Of a stretch of 64,000 nucleotides of DNA, positions 36,932-45,663 are shown in pieces; the stretch's first letter is position 1, and every line of letters starts with the position of its first letter. The translations under genes and the position numbers were made by a program. The DNA is from Verrucomicrobiaceae bacterium (GTDB lineage Bacteria > Verrucomicrobiota > Verrucomicrobiia > Verrucomicrobiales > Akkermansiaceae). The stretch is from the NCBI GenBank assembly GCA_027486655.1, contig JAIXOR010000024.1:1-64000 (forward strand). The letters are read 5' to 3'. The notes beneath the pieces are model-generated. The model did not search any database and was not told the DNA's origin. It worked only from the letters and a program-made list of their open reading frames with translations.

Positions 36932-37759
36932 TCACCTCCTGCGGCGAAGGAGGGCGAACATGCCGAAACCGCCGAGAAACGCGGCGCCGGGCTCGGGAAT
37001 TGCGCTGATGACGAGGTTGTCGATTGCAAGGTTGCCATTATGGGACGCGAAAGTGAGGTAACCGTCGCCAGATCCGAAGTTCAAGTTCGTCCAGGTGTCG
37101 GCCAAGGTGTTGTTGACATACATTTTCAGAACATCGGTAGCACCATCGCTGTTGAACGCGGAGCCGGTTCCGGCGGCGTTCGAGAGCAACAGGGTGATCA
37201 GATCACCGTCGTTGAAGGTCACAGTACTGCCAACAGTCGTTCCGGCGTTGAACTGCTGGGTCGCGCCATTATCCCTGAACAGGCTGCCGAAGTTGTTGCT
37301 TGCGCCTGTAATGAAGGAATTCTGGACGCTGCCGATTTGAACGGCACCCCAGTCGCTTGGATCGAGTCCCGCGAACACCTTGATGTTGAACTTCACTTCC
37401 AAGAGCGCGCCCGCATTGTTCGCGTCGGTCGCGAAGTTGCGATCCAAGCTGGAATAGGTGTTGAGACCATTAGGATCCCCATAGGGAGTTCCGTTGCCGA
37501 TCAATGCCATTTCGCTCACATAACTTCCGCCATCCGTGAAGCCGCGGCGCACGGACCAAGGACGACTTCCTGTGTAACTGATGGAGGAGGTTAGTGGATC
37601 CAATGTGCCGCCCTGATCATTGCTCAAGCCAGGCTGGTCATTGAAGTTCGCCCCATCTTGGGCCGTATTGAAGTTATCGGTCAGCAGCACAACAGCTGAA
37701 GCCGGACCGGCGAGCGTGATTGCCGCGAGGGAGGCGAGGTGGGAGGCTCTCAATTTCAT
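36932..37759 (-). CDS. PEP-CTERM surface protein with LamG-like domain
   Basis: This 275-residue protein has a signal peptide (1-22), one beta-sandwich domain (about 24-250) and a PEP-CTERM tail. The tail consists of IPEPGAAFLGG, a short hydrophobic helix and four closing arginines. PEP-CTERM proteins are processed by an exosortase and are usually linked to exopolysaccharide or the cell surface; no exosortase gene is visible here. Residues 24-250 match residues about 28-262 of the next gene upstream almost without gaps. The 32-base spacing puts both in one operon. It is probably a surface adhesin or structural protein rather than an enzyme. Confidence 0.9.
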   Translation of the reverse strand: MKLRASHLASLAAITLAGPASAVVLLTDNFNTAQDGANFNDQPGLSNDQGGTLDPLTSSISYTGSRPWSVRRGFTDGGSYVSEMALIGNGTPYGDPNGLNTYSSLDRNFATDANNAGALLEVKFNIKVFAGLDPSDWGAVQIGSVQNSFITGASNNFGSLFRDNGATQQFNAGTTVGSTVTFNDGDLITLLLSNAAGTGSAFNSDGATDVLKMYVNNTLADTWTNLNFGSGDGYLTFASHNGNLAIDNLVISAIPEPGAAFLGGFGMFALLRRRR

Positions 37760-37791
37760 GATTTCTTGTCTTGTTGGGTTATATTTGAGAT

Positions 37792-40194
37792 TCAGTTGGC
37801 GCGGACCTGGATGAAGAGTTTGGGGTTGATGAGGAGGGCGGGCGACACGGTGACCTCGATCGTCTCAACTTCGCCAGCCAGACTCGGGGCGCCCTCGGTG
37901 GCACCATTGTCCTGCGCCCAGGTGGAGAGGTCGGTGGAATACCAGACCGTGTAGGCCAGTGCGGGGTCGGGCAGGCCCAGAGCACGACGGGTGTAGCTGA
38001 ACTTGCCGTTCGACTTGTTGAGAGGGCTGGTGATCGGGTTCACCGAGGATCCGCCGGTGGGATCGAGGCCGAAGGCGTATTCCTCGTGATTGGTCAGTCC
38101 ATCGTTGTCGTCGTCGTCATTCTCGCCGCCGATGACGCCGTTGGCGGTCTTCCAAGCGTCGTAGTCGCTGCCAATGTCGAGGGTGAGTTCGCCGGTATCC
38201 TCGGAGAATGACCAATTGCCCTTGGCGTCGGTCATGGTCCATGTGACTCCATCGAGCTGCTGGGTGAATCCGGCCACGCTGAAGGCGGAGCCGAAGGTCT
38301 CGCCGTTGAGGGTTGCGCGATCCACAAGGAGCCAGATGTAGCCCGTCGTTCCGCTGACGCTGGCGGTGTCGATGTTGAAACTGCCGTTGAAGGTCACAGT
38401 TCCGGCTCCGGTGACCATGTTGGAGGCGGGAGCTTCGGTAACGACGAATTGCAACTGCGAGGTATCGGTGAATACAAGAGCGCCGTCGTTGACCGTGGTG
38501 TTGCCGGTGTAGCTGTTGGTGCCGGTCAATGTGATCGTGCCCGCGCCTTCCTTGACCAGATTCCCCACCCAGCTTGGATTGTTCCCGGTATTCTGAATCA
38601 CCCCGTCGAAGTTGCTGCTTCCGTTGTCGACGCCGATGGTGAGGTTCGAGTAGCCCCCGCTGTTATAGCCGGTCCCAATGATTCCACTGCCCGTGATTTT
38701 GTTCACACGGACATTGGCCTCGACGGTGTTGAGCGTCGCCCCGCTGGCCACATTCAAGTCGGAGAAGTTGCCGCTCCAGTTTTCATTGGCAGAGGAACCG
38801 GCGGTGAATGAGCCCTCCTGCACGTCAATCAGCGAGCCGGAGTCCAGTGCGAAAGTCGCAATCCCCGCCCCCCACACGAAATTGCCCGCACCCGTCTTGC
38901 GCAGTGTGCCAAGACCGGAAAAGGTGGTGGTCACGCCATCCCAGCCGCCATTCAGTTCCAACACCGCGCCACTGGCCACCGCAAAGCTGCTGCTGGCATA
39001 GGAATTCAGCAATTTCAGCATGCCGTCGGTGACGTCCGTCGCACCGGTGTAGGCATTGCTTCCGGAGATGACCAATGTGCCGGCATTGTTTTTTTGCATT
39101 CCGTTGATGCCATTCAGGCTGGACGCAATGGTAGCGACCCGGCCCGATCCGACTGAGATTGATGGAGCCGCACCCTGCAAAACCAGACTGCCTGCGCCAG
39201 CGGCGATCGTGTGATCCGCACCGGAGAACAGCAGGGTGCCGATTGAAAACACCGAGTCCATGGTTGCCGTGGCAGGGCTTGCACCATTGAAGGTGGCTGT
39301 TTGGTCCGCACCTTGCGCGATGGTGGCACTCAACCAATTGGCGGTGTCACTCCAGTTGCCGGCTCCTGCTATCCACGTTCCGTCGTTCTGCGCGGGCGGA
39401 GCACCAGGCACCGTGGTGATGACCAGATTGTCAACTGCCAGGTTGGCATTGTGGGATGCGAAGGTGAGGTAACCGTCGGCCGATCCAAAGTCCAGATTGG
39501 TCCACGTGCCGACCAAGGTGTTGTTGACGTAGATTTTGGCCACATCGGTAGCGCCGTCACTGTTGAACGCTGAACCGGTCCCCGCGGCGTTCGAGAGAGT
39601 CAGGGTGATCAGATCGCCGTCGGCGAAGGTAATGGCGCTGCCGACGGCCGTTCCTGCGCTGAACTGTTGCGTTCCGCCGCTATCCCTGAACAGGCTGGCG
39701 AATTTGTTGCTTGCACCGGTAATAAACGAATTCTGGCTGCTGCCGACCTGGATGGCACCCCAGTCACTGCCGTCTCCGGCGAGTGAGGCCACCACTTTGA
39801 TGTTGAACTTCACTTCAAGGAGCGCGTTCGCGGTGTTCGCATCGCTCGCAAAGTCATGGTCCAGGCTGGAATAGGTATTGAATCCGTTCGCATCACCGTA
39901 GGGAGTACCGTTGCCGATCACGGCCATTTCGCTCACGTAGCTGCCGCCATCCGTGAAGCCGCGGCGAACGGTCCAAGTACGACCACCTGCGTAACTATTG
40001 GTGGAGGTGACAGGGTCCAAGGTGCCTCCCTGATCATTGCTCAAGCCAGGCTGAGCAATGAAGCTTGCCCCATCCTGGTTTGTGTCAAAATTGTCGGTCA
40101 ACAACACGTCAGCCTCAACCGAGACGGTGGCGAGTCCCAGAACGGCGGTTGTAAGGAGAGCCGAGCGGAAGAAGGGATTGGATTTGGATTTCAT
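37792..40194 (-). CDS. LamG-like protein with PATR repeats and LFIQVRA C-terminal module
   Basis: This 800-residue protein has a signal peptide (1-28) and an N-terminal beta-sandwich (about 29-262) closely matching the neighbouring PEP-CTERM protein. About 400 residues of autotransporter-type strands follow (GTLVISGSNAYTGATDVTDG and GTNSYTGNTTVNDGALVF). The C-terminus has an acidic ENDDDDNDGLTN stretch, a YAFGLDP segment and a module ending LFIQVRAN. That module is shared with the giant protein at 17502-23114 and replaces the PEP-CTERM tail. No catalytic motif is visible. It is likely a surface structural or adhesive protein. Confidence 0.88.
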   Translation of the reverse strand: MKSKSNPFFRSALLTTAVLGLATVSVEADVLLTDNFDTNQDGASFIAQPGLSNDQGGTLDPVTSTNSYAGGRTWTVRRGFTDGGSYVSEMAVIGNGTPYGDANGFNTYSSLDHDFASDANTANALLEVKFNIKVVASLAGDGSDWGAIQVGSSQNSFITGASNKFASLFRDSGGTQQFSAGTAVGSAITFADGDLITLTLSNAAGTGSAFNSDGATDVAKIYVNNTLVGTWTNLDFGSADGYLTFASHNANLAVDNLVITTVPGAPPAQNDGTWIAGAGNWSDTANWLSATIAQGADQTATFNGASPATATMDSVFSIGTLLFSGADHTIAAGAGSLVLQGAAPSISVGSGRVATIASSLNGINGMQKNNAGTLVISGSNAYTGATDVTDGMLKLLNSYASSSFAVASGAVLELNGGWDGVTTTFSGLGTLRKTGAGNFVWGAGIATFALDSGSLIDVQEGSFTAGSSANENWSGNFSDLNVASGATLNTVEANVRVNKITGSGIIGTGYNSGGYSNLTIGVDNGSSNFDGVIQNTGNNPSWVGNLVKEGAGTITLTGTNSYTGNTTVNDGALVFTDTSQLQFVVTEAPASNMVTGAGTVTFNGSFNIDTASVSGTTGYIWLLVDRATLNGETFGSAFSVAGFTQQLDGVTWTMTDAKGNWSFSEDTGELTLDIGSDYDAWKTANGVIGGENDDDDNDGLTNHEEYAFGLDPTGGSSVNPITSPLNKSNGKFSYTRRALGLPDPALAYTVWYSTDLSTWAQDNGATEGAPSLAGEVETIEVTVSPALLINPKLFIQVRAN

Positions 40195-40612
40195 GGGATT
40201 TTCGGGGTTTGGTCGGTGCGGATGGGCTGGATTCTGGAGGTCGGAAGCGGTTAGGGAGGATTTGGGAAAACCGACTTCATCCGGAGAAGGGGATGACCGG
40301 GCAAAAACCCGACACGGTTTCTGAAAACAATTTCACCCGTCGACGGATGAATGGATCACGAGCGCCCTGCAGAGCCCGTATCATGGCCGGAGCGCGCTCC
40401 ATAAACCATTACATTTCAGTGCTTTACCGCCATGGAACCAAGTGCGCCAAGGGGAGTTTAGTGACGAAAAAATTGATCCCTGAGCGTCCCCGGTGGTTCA
40501 AAATCTCCCGATTTGAGCCTACTTTCCCAACCCTCTCCAGATCGACTCTCCCTTGTCGCAGGAGCCAGCCCGTGGGGGGACATATTTCGCCCTTCCTTGC
40601 CGATGCACCTTC
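40195..40612. other. intergenic region upstream of the LamG/PATR operon
   Basis: This stretch of 418 bases has no gene I can support. It must carry the promoter of the 40194-36932 operon and the end of the kinase transcript. CGGG-CAAAAA-CCCG near 40303 is a small hairpin without a T-tract. No clear operator was identified. Confidence 0.4.
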
Positions 40613-42826
40613 TCACTCCGCGCCAAGCGCCTCGCGGACGAGGATCACGGCCAGGGCGCGTTCGACGACGGGCACAAAGTTGGTATTTGCGGCGGGCGAG
40701 AGCTTGATGAACTCCTCGCCGTGGGCTTCCAGATAGCTTTCAACGGCATCCTTTTCCGCAGCAGCGCGGGTGCTGTCGCCGGTTTGCCGACAGGCCATCA
40801 GCAGGATGGAGTGGAGGTATGCCTGGTAGTCGCCGCTGCCGGCTGATGGATCGCTCTCCACGAGGGGCAGGGCAAGGTCGGCCCAGACGATGGCCTCTTC
40901 CGGATTGCCGCACCGCAGTTCATAGAGTGCGAGGGCGGTATTCACCAACATGGGCCTCCAAGGATTTTCGGCTGCGGACTGTTTTCTGAGAAATTCCGCC
41001 GACGCTTGCAGGCGCTGGATGAGTTCCGGCGAGGCGGGTCTGAGCAGGCACATTTTGATGAGCTGCTCGGCGGCGTTGGGATTGCTGGTTCCGGTGAATC
41101 GGTCAAGAAGGAGCGCGCGGTGCTCTTCGTAGGCGTCACCCATGCCCGCCATGACCAATGCCGGGGCGGTGCGGATCATGTCGCCGGTGTCGGGGATCGC
41201 CTCGCTCGGAATGAAGCGATTGGCGAGTGGCAAAAGCATGTAACATTCGGCGGCGGCCTTCCAGCGGTGGTGCAGCAGGTGCCAGTCACCCAAGCCGCGG
41301 AAAACGCCGGTGGCCTCCTGTGAGGGCTCGATGGTGTCGAGCGGGGTCTGGCGGAGCACGGCGTCGGCCTCGTCGGTCTTGCCCTGGCTGAGGAGCAGGG
41401 ATGCCTTGGAAACATTGGCGCGGGCCTGGGCTTGCTGGCGCAGCTTTGCCTCCGCGGAACGGGCGGTTTCCGCGATCTGGCGCAGACGCTGTTGTTCCTT
41501 CAGCGCGGCATTTTCCCGAAGATACATGCCGGTGGAAACGGCGAAGCCTGCCAGCACGGTGAGGGTGATGAGCAGTACGGAAACACAGGCCGCGCGGTTG
41601 CGATCCACGAACTTGCGGAATCGATAGAGTCTGCCCGCTGGGCGAGCCAGCACCGGCTCGTTGGCGAGGAAGCGCGCCAAGTCGAGGGCCAGGCCGTTGA
41701 CGGTTTCGTAGCGGCGGGAGCGGTCTTTTTCGAGGCACTTGAGGACCACCTGGTCGAGATCGCCCCTGACGGTGGAGATCCATTTGGCCACATCCGTGCC
41801 GCGGCACCCGGCAAGAGCGGCTGCATCCGCAGGATACAGGGCCGCAATGTCCGAGGATGGAATCGGAATTTCGCGGTGGAGGAGAATTTCCAACGCGGCC
41901 GGGTAGCCCGCCGCGCCGAGTTCAACCGGATCGAAGACCGGGCGGCCGACTAACAACTCGTGGAGCAGGATGCCAAGGCTATAGACGTCGCTGCGGGTAT
42001 CCACATCGATGCCGCCGCTAGCCGCCTGCTCGGGACTCATCGAAGCGAGCGTGCCCATCGGCTGGCCGCCGGCTTCCGTCAGGCCGGGCGTCAATTCCGA
42101 ACCATCGGTGGCTTTGGCGATGCCGAAATCGATGACCTTGGGCTCCATTTTTCCGTCCTGCATCGAGACGAGCACGTTCGACGGCTTGATGTCGCGGTGG
42201 ATCACACCTTTCTGGTGGGCGTGCTGGATGGCTTGGCAGACTTCGATGAACAATTCGAGTCGCGGCCGGATGCCGAGCCGGTGTTCATCGCAGAAATCCG
42301 TGATTTTCCGCCCGCGCACCCATTCCATGGCGAAGTAAGGACGGCCGGTCGGGGTGGTGCCGGCGTCGAGCACGTGGGCGATGTGCGGATGATCCATCAT
42401 CGCGAGCGCCTGACGCTCGACCTCGAAGCGGGCGATCACTCGTTCCGTGTCCATGCCCAGACGGATCACCTTGAGCGCGACCCGGCGCCTCACCGGCGAC
42501 TCCTGTTCGGCGAGGTAAACAACTCCACAGCCTCCCTCGCCGATGCGCTCCAAAAGCCGGTAGGGTCCGATGCGATCGGACGGGGCAGGTCCATCCGCGA
42601 AAGCAGTCGGGTCGAAGGGCTCGACGTCGACCGTGCAGGCCTCGGTGACGCCGGAGAAATAGGCATCGCTTTGCAAGCGGGCCTCCAGCAACGCTTCGAG
42701 CCGGACGCGCAGGTCAGGCCGGGCGGCGCAGGTCAGGTCGAGGAAGGTGGCGCGCATCGATTCGTCGCCGATCTGCAGGGCGGCATCGAACAGAAGCATT
42801 TCGATCTGGCGCGAAGCGTCTGCCAT
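40613..42826 (-). CDS. membrane Ser/Thr protein kinase partnered with an ECF sigma factor
   Basis: This 737-residue Pkn-type kinase has all core motifs: glycine loop IGEGGCGVVY (about 95-104), Lys119 in VALKVI, HRDIKPSN at 210-217, DFG at 233-235 and SPEQ in place of APE. After the kinase domain (about 85-390) come one membrane segment (about 413-432), a coiled-coil-like stretch rich in Gln, Arg and Ala, and a helical TPR-like outer region. An N-terminal segment (1-80) precedes the catalytic domain. The ATG overlaps the TGA of the sigma gene by one base, so they are translationally coupled. In planctomycetes and verrucomicrobia such kinases are thought to control their ECF partner by phosphorylation. 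What it senses is unknown. Confidence 0.93.
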   Translation of the reverse strand: MADASRQIEMLLFDAALQIGDESMRATFLDLTCAARPDLRVRLEALLEARLQSDAYFSGVTEACTVDVEPFDPTAFADGPAPSDRIGPYRLLERIGEGGCGVVYLAEQESPVRRRVALKVIRLGMDTERVIARFEVERQALAMMDHPHIAHVLDAGTTPTGRPYFAMEWVRGRKITDFCDEHRLGIRPRLELFIEVCQAIQHAHQKGVIHRDIKPSNVLVSMQDGKMEPKVIDFGIAKATDGSELTPGLTEAGGQPMGTLASMSPEQAASGGIDVDTRSDVYSLGILLHELLVGRPVFDPVELGAAGYPAALEILLHREIPIPSSDIAALYPADAAALAGCRGTDVAKWISTVRGDLDQVVLKCLEKDRSRRYETVNGLALDLARFLANEPVLARPAGRLYRFRKFVDRNRAACVSVLLITLTVLAGFAVSTGMYLRENAALKEQQRLRQIAETARSAEAKLRQQAQARANVSKASLLLSQGKTDEADAVLRQTPLDTIEPSQEATGVFRGLGDWHLLHHRWKAAAECYMLLPLANRFIPSEAIPDTGDMIRTAPALVMAGMGDAYEEHRALLLDRFTGTSNPNAAEQLIKMCLLRPASPELIQRLQASAEFLRKQSAAENPWRPMLVNTALALYELRCGNPEEAIVWADLALPLVESDPSAGSGDYQAYLHSILLMACRQTGDSTRAAAEKDAVESYLEAHGEEFIKLSPAANTNFVPVVERALAVILVREALGAE

Positions 42827-43392
42827 CACGGATTCGCGGGTTTTTTTTCCTCAGCCTGGATCATGGTGAACAAGATGGACCTCGCATAGGACCACTGCCT
42901 TTCAACGGTGCGCTCGGACACGCCGAGCGACTCCGCCACCTCGCGGTTGGTAAGTCCGCCGAAGAACTTGAGGACGACCACCTGGGCGCTCTCGGGGTCC
43001 TCGAGTTCGAGCTTCCTGAGGCTGTCATCGATCCGGATCAGGCGTTCCTCGGGACTCGGGGAGCTGCTTTTCAGCACCTCGTCCTGTTCGAGGTGGGACC
43101 GCAGCGCCGAGCCCCGGCGGCGTTTGCGGCGCGCGCTCTCCACCAGGATGCGGCGCATGGCCAGTGCCGCGGAGCGGAAGAAGTGTTCGCGGTCGTTCCA
43201 CTTGCGGTCGTCGCGAAGGGTCAACTTGATCCAAGCCTCGTGGACCAGCGCGGTCGGCTGGAGCGTCAGCCCGTCCGATTCGCTTGCCATGCGGGCGGCC
43301 GCCAAGTGGCGCAGCTCCTCGTACACCTCGGGAAGCCATCGTGTAGACTTCGAACGCGGTTCGGATTCCGGGAGCGGATAGGGTTCGTTCAT
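42826..43392 (-). CDS. ECF-type RNA polymerase sigma factor (Sigma70_ECF, kinase-linked)
   Basis: This 188-residue protein matches the Sigma70_ECF family common in planctomycetes and verrucomicrobia. Region 2 (about 20-95) contains LYEELRHLAAARM-type and HEAWIKL segments and RRILVESARRKRR. Region 4 (about 125-182) contains GGLTNREVAESLGVSERTVE and ends in an RQWSYAR recognition helix. No anti-sigma factor is next to it; its partner is the Ser/Thr kinase with which its stop codon overlaps. It lies 87 bases downstream of a GH29 gene, with no clear terminator between them. It could direct polymerase to genes of this locus, but no matching promoters could be defined. Confidence 0.92.
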   Translation of the reverse strand: MNEPYPLPESEPRSKSTRWLPEVYEELRHLAAARMASESDGLTLQPTALVHEAWIKLTLRDDRKWNDREHFFRSAALAMRRILVESARRKRRRGSALRSHLEQDEVLKSSSPSPEERLIRIDDSLRKLELEDPESAQVVVLKFFGGLTNREVAESLGVSERTVERQWSYARSILFTMIQAEEKKPANP

Positions 43393-43479
43393 CGCTTGGA
43401 GGCTTGGGATCCCCTACAGGCTCGGAGGATTCGAAACAAGATCCCATGAGCCGTGGGGCGGCAGGACAACACTCCGCAA

Positions 43480-45579
43480 TCATTCGATCCGGAACACAAC
43501 CCCGAAAGGAAAATCGGCCGAACCCGGGTAGTCGATGACCAGGGCATCCCGCTCCTGCTTCCAGCGGATCAGGTCGTCCGCGCCCAAGAGAGTGACTCGC
43601 TCGACGGGTTTCCCGAGAAGACCCGCCTCTTTGCCAAGCGCGCGGATCTTCAGGGTCTCGCCGGCCTTCGGAACCGCCATGATGAAGGCGTAGACCGCAC
43701 CGTCCTTGCCCTGCGTGAATCGGATGTCGCTGGTGGCCATGGCGAACTCGGCGTGTTCGCGGACGATCGGGCCAGAGGGGAAGGCGCGCGGGATGGTGGC
43801 GCCGGCGGCGGGGCCGAAGCGGGCGTCGAGGATCTCCAGCGGGCCGTCTCCGGCGATGAGCATGCGTTCATTCTCAGCACGTGAAATCGTGGCGGGCCTG
43901 CCGTTGATCTTGCAGTTTACTGTTAGATCCTTCGGGATTCCGGGAGCGGGATCGCCGCCGAGGTTCTGAACGCTCACGGTGAGTTCGCGATTGCCACCGG
44001 CCAGGAGCGAGCGGACCTCCGCGGTCACATCCTTTCCGGACGGCGATCGGCCGTGCGTCGCATCCTCGCCGATGATCTTCCACGCACTGCTGCCATAGAT
44101 CGCGGCGGCGTTGCGGCGGGTGAATTCACCGAAGTCCTGCCACATCTTCACGCCGCCGGGTTCGAGCTCACCCTCGGGCGTGAGTCCGATGTTGAGGTTG
44201 TAGTTCCCGTCGCGCGAGATCGCCTCGATCATCTGGAAGATCATGCTACGGCTGTCATACAGCGTGTTGTCCTCGAAGAACCACTCGCCGAGGGTGTTTT
44301 CCCAGACCCAGGGGTCGCGCTTGATGGGGCCGGTGTAGCCGTTTTCGTGCGGCGCGGCGATGCCGGGAATGCGCGGGCCGCCCTTGATGACGGCCATGCA
44401 GTCGACCGGTCCGCCGTTTTTCACGGCGCGCTTGTTGTACATGTGAGCCACCGCCTTGACGGTGGCATCGCTGATCACCCCCTTGGCGGTGCCGCCGCCG
44501 GTAAAGGGTTCGGTGCCGTCGGTGTAAAGCATGTCCGGATCGTAGTCATCGACGAACTGCTTCACGCGGCGGAACCACTTGAGGGTGTATTCCTTGGCAA
44601 AGGCGCGGGTTTCCGGCTGGATGAAGATGTCACGGACGGGGGTGAAGAATCCGTCGCGGATGTTCTGGCCGGGCAGCACTTCGGCCTGGAGGTCGATGCC
44701 GTAGAGGTCCTTGGGATCGAGTCCTTCCCACCAGGTCCCCTTTCCGTTCTCCTTGGTTCGGGTGGCGGCATCGTAGGGCACACCGGCCTTGGGACCGTTC
44801 TTGTCGGCACCGAAGGCCGGTTGGAACCACCATAGTGAGTAATCCGCGTGGAAGGCCATGCCGGTGCGGAAGTCGTACTTGCGGGCCTCGCGGAACATCT
44901 CGCCGACGATGTCGCGTTTCGGGCCGACATTCACCGAGTTCCATGGTTGATGGGGCGAATTCCAGAGATCGAAGTTATCGTGATGGGCTCCTTGCACGAG
45001 AATGTAGCGGGCACCGGATTCCGCGTAGAGTTTCATCAGTTTGGCTGCATCGAATTTTGGAGCTTTCCAGGCATTGAGCACGTCCATGTATCCGAACTCC
45101 GAGGGATGTCCGAACTGTTTGAGATGCTGGTCATACATCCAGCGGCCGTTGGCTCGCCCCTGGCGGCCCTGCGGTGCCTGCTGATAGAGGAAGCGGGCGT
45201 ACCAATCGCCGTTGCGCCCCATCGACTGCGGGCCCCAGTGAAACCAGACCCCGATCTTCGCCTCCCGCCACCATGAGGGTTCGCGCTGGATTTTGTCGGC
45301 GGTGAAGGATTTCCAATCCGCCGAAAAAGGGCCGGAAGCGATTTCATCCGGGATGAGGTAAGGAACCTTAGCCTCAGCGGGTGTCAGCGGTTGTGCGACC
45401 TTGCGGTTGCCGCCGTACGCATCTGCGGGCGATCGGTCTCCCTGGGTCTCCGCCTCCTTGGACAGGTCGTCACCCGTGGCCGGGGCCAGCGCGGCAAGCA
45501 TGAACGCCAACGAAATGCGCGCCGTTCTTCCTTTCGTGAAAGGGTGGGTCAGAATTTGATATCTAGCAGATGTTTTCAT
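43480..45579 (-). CDS. secreted GH29 family protein, long-insert type (paralogue)
   Basis: This 699-residue protein is the closest relative here of the one at 15340-17478. It has a signal peptide (about 1-36), then REAKIGVWFHWGPQSMG near 105-121, QGAHHDNFDLW at 196-206, KRDIVGEMFREA, and DMLYTDGTEPF with nucleophile candidate Asp354. An insert of about 80 residues (about 257-335) again separates barrel strands. The C-terminal beta-rich tail begins near 510 and ends PFGVVFRIE. The WFD motif of ordinary GH29 is YTD here, so the subfamily is unusual. It has its own 84-base upstream gap after the GH141-like gene. Confidence 0.88.
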   Translation of the reverse strand: MKTSARYQILTHPFTKGRTARISLAFMLAALAPATGDDLSKEAETQGDRSPADAYGGNRKVAQPLTPAEAKVPYLIPDEIASGPFSADWKSFTADKIQREPSWWREAKIGVWFHWGPQSMGRNGDWYARFLYQQAPQGRQGRANGRWMYDQHLKQFGHPSEFGYMDVLNAWKAPKFDAAKLMKLYAESGARYILVQGAHHDNFDLWNSPHQPWNSVNVGPKRDIVGEMFREARKYDFRTGMAFHADYSLWWFQPAFGADKNGPKAGVPYDAATRTKENGKGTWWEGLDPKDLYGIDLQAEVLPGQNIRDGFFTPVRDIFIQPETRAFAKEYTLKWFRRVKQFVDDYDPDMLYTDGTEPFTGGGTAKGVISDATVKAVAHMYNKRAVKNGGPVDCMAVIKGGPRIPGIAAPHENGYTGPIKRDPWVWENTLGEWFFEDNTLYDSRSMIFQMIEAISRDGNYNLNIGLTPEGELEPGGVKMWQDFGEFTRRNAAAIYGSSAWKIIGEDATHGRSPSGKDVTAEVRSLLAGGNRELTVSVQNLGGDPAPGIPKDLTVNCKINGRPATISRAENERMLIAGDGPLEILDARFGPAAGATIPRAFPSGPIVREHAEFAMATSDIRFTQGKDGAVYAFIMAVPKAGETLKIRALGKEAGLLGKPVERVTLLGADDLIRWKQERDALVIDYPGSADFPFGVVFRIE

Positions 45580-45663
45580 GATCGGGACAGGAGTGATGAA
45601 AAAGCAGTGAATGCAAAGCCGCGTGGGTGAAAAAGACCCTCCGGTGCCGAAGTCGCACGCGCA

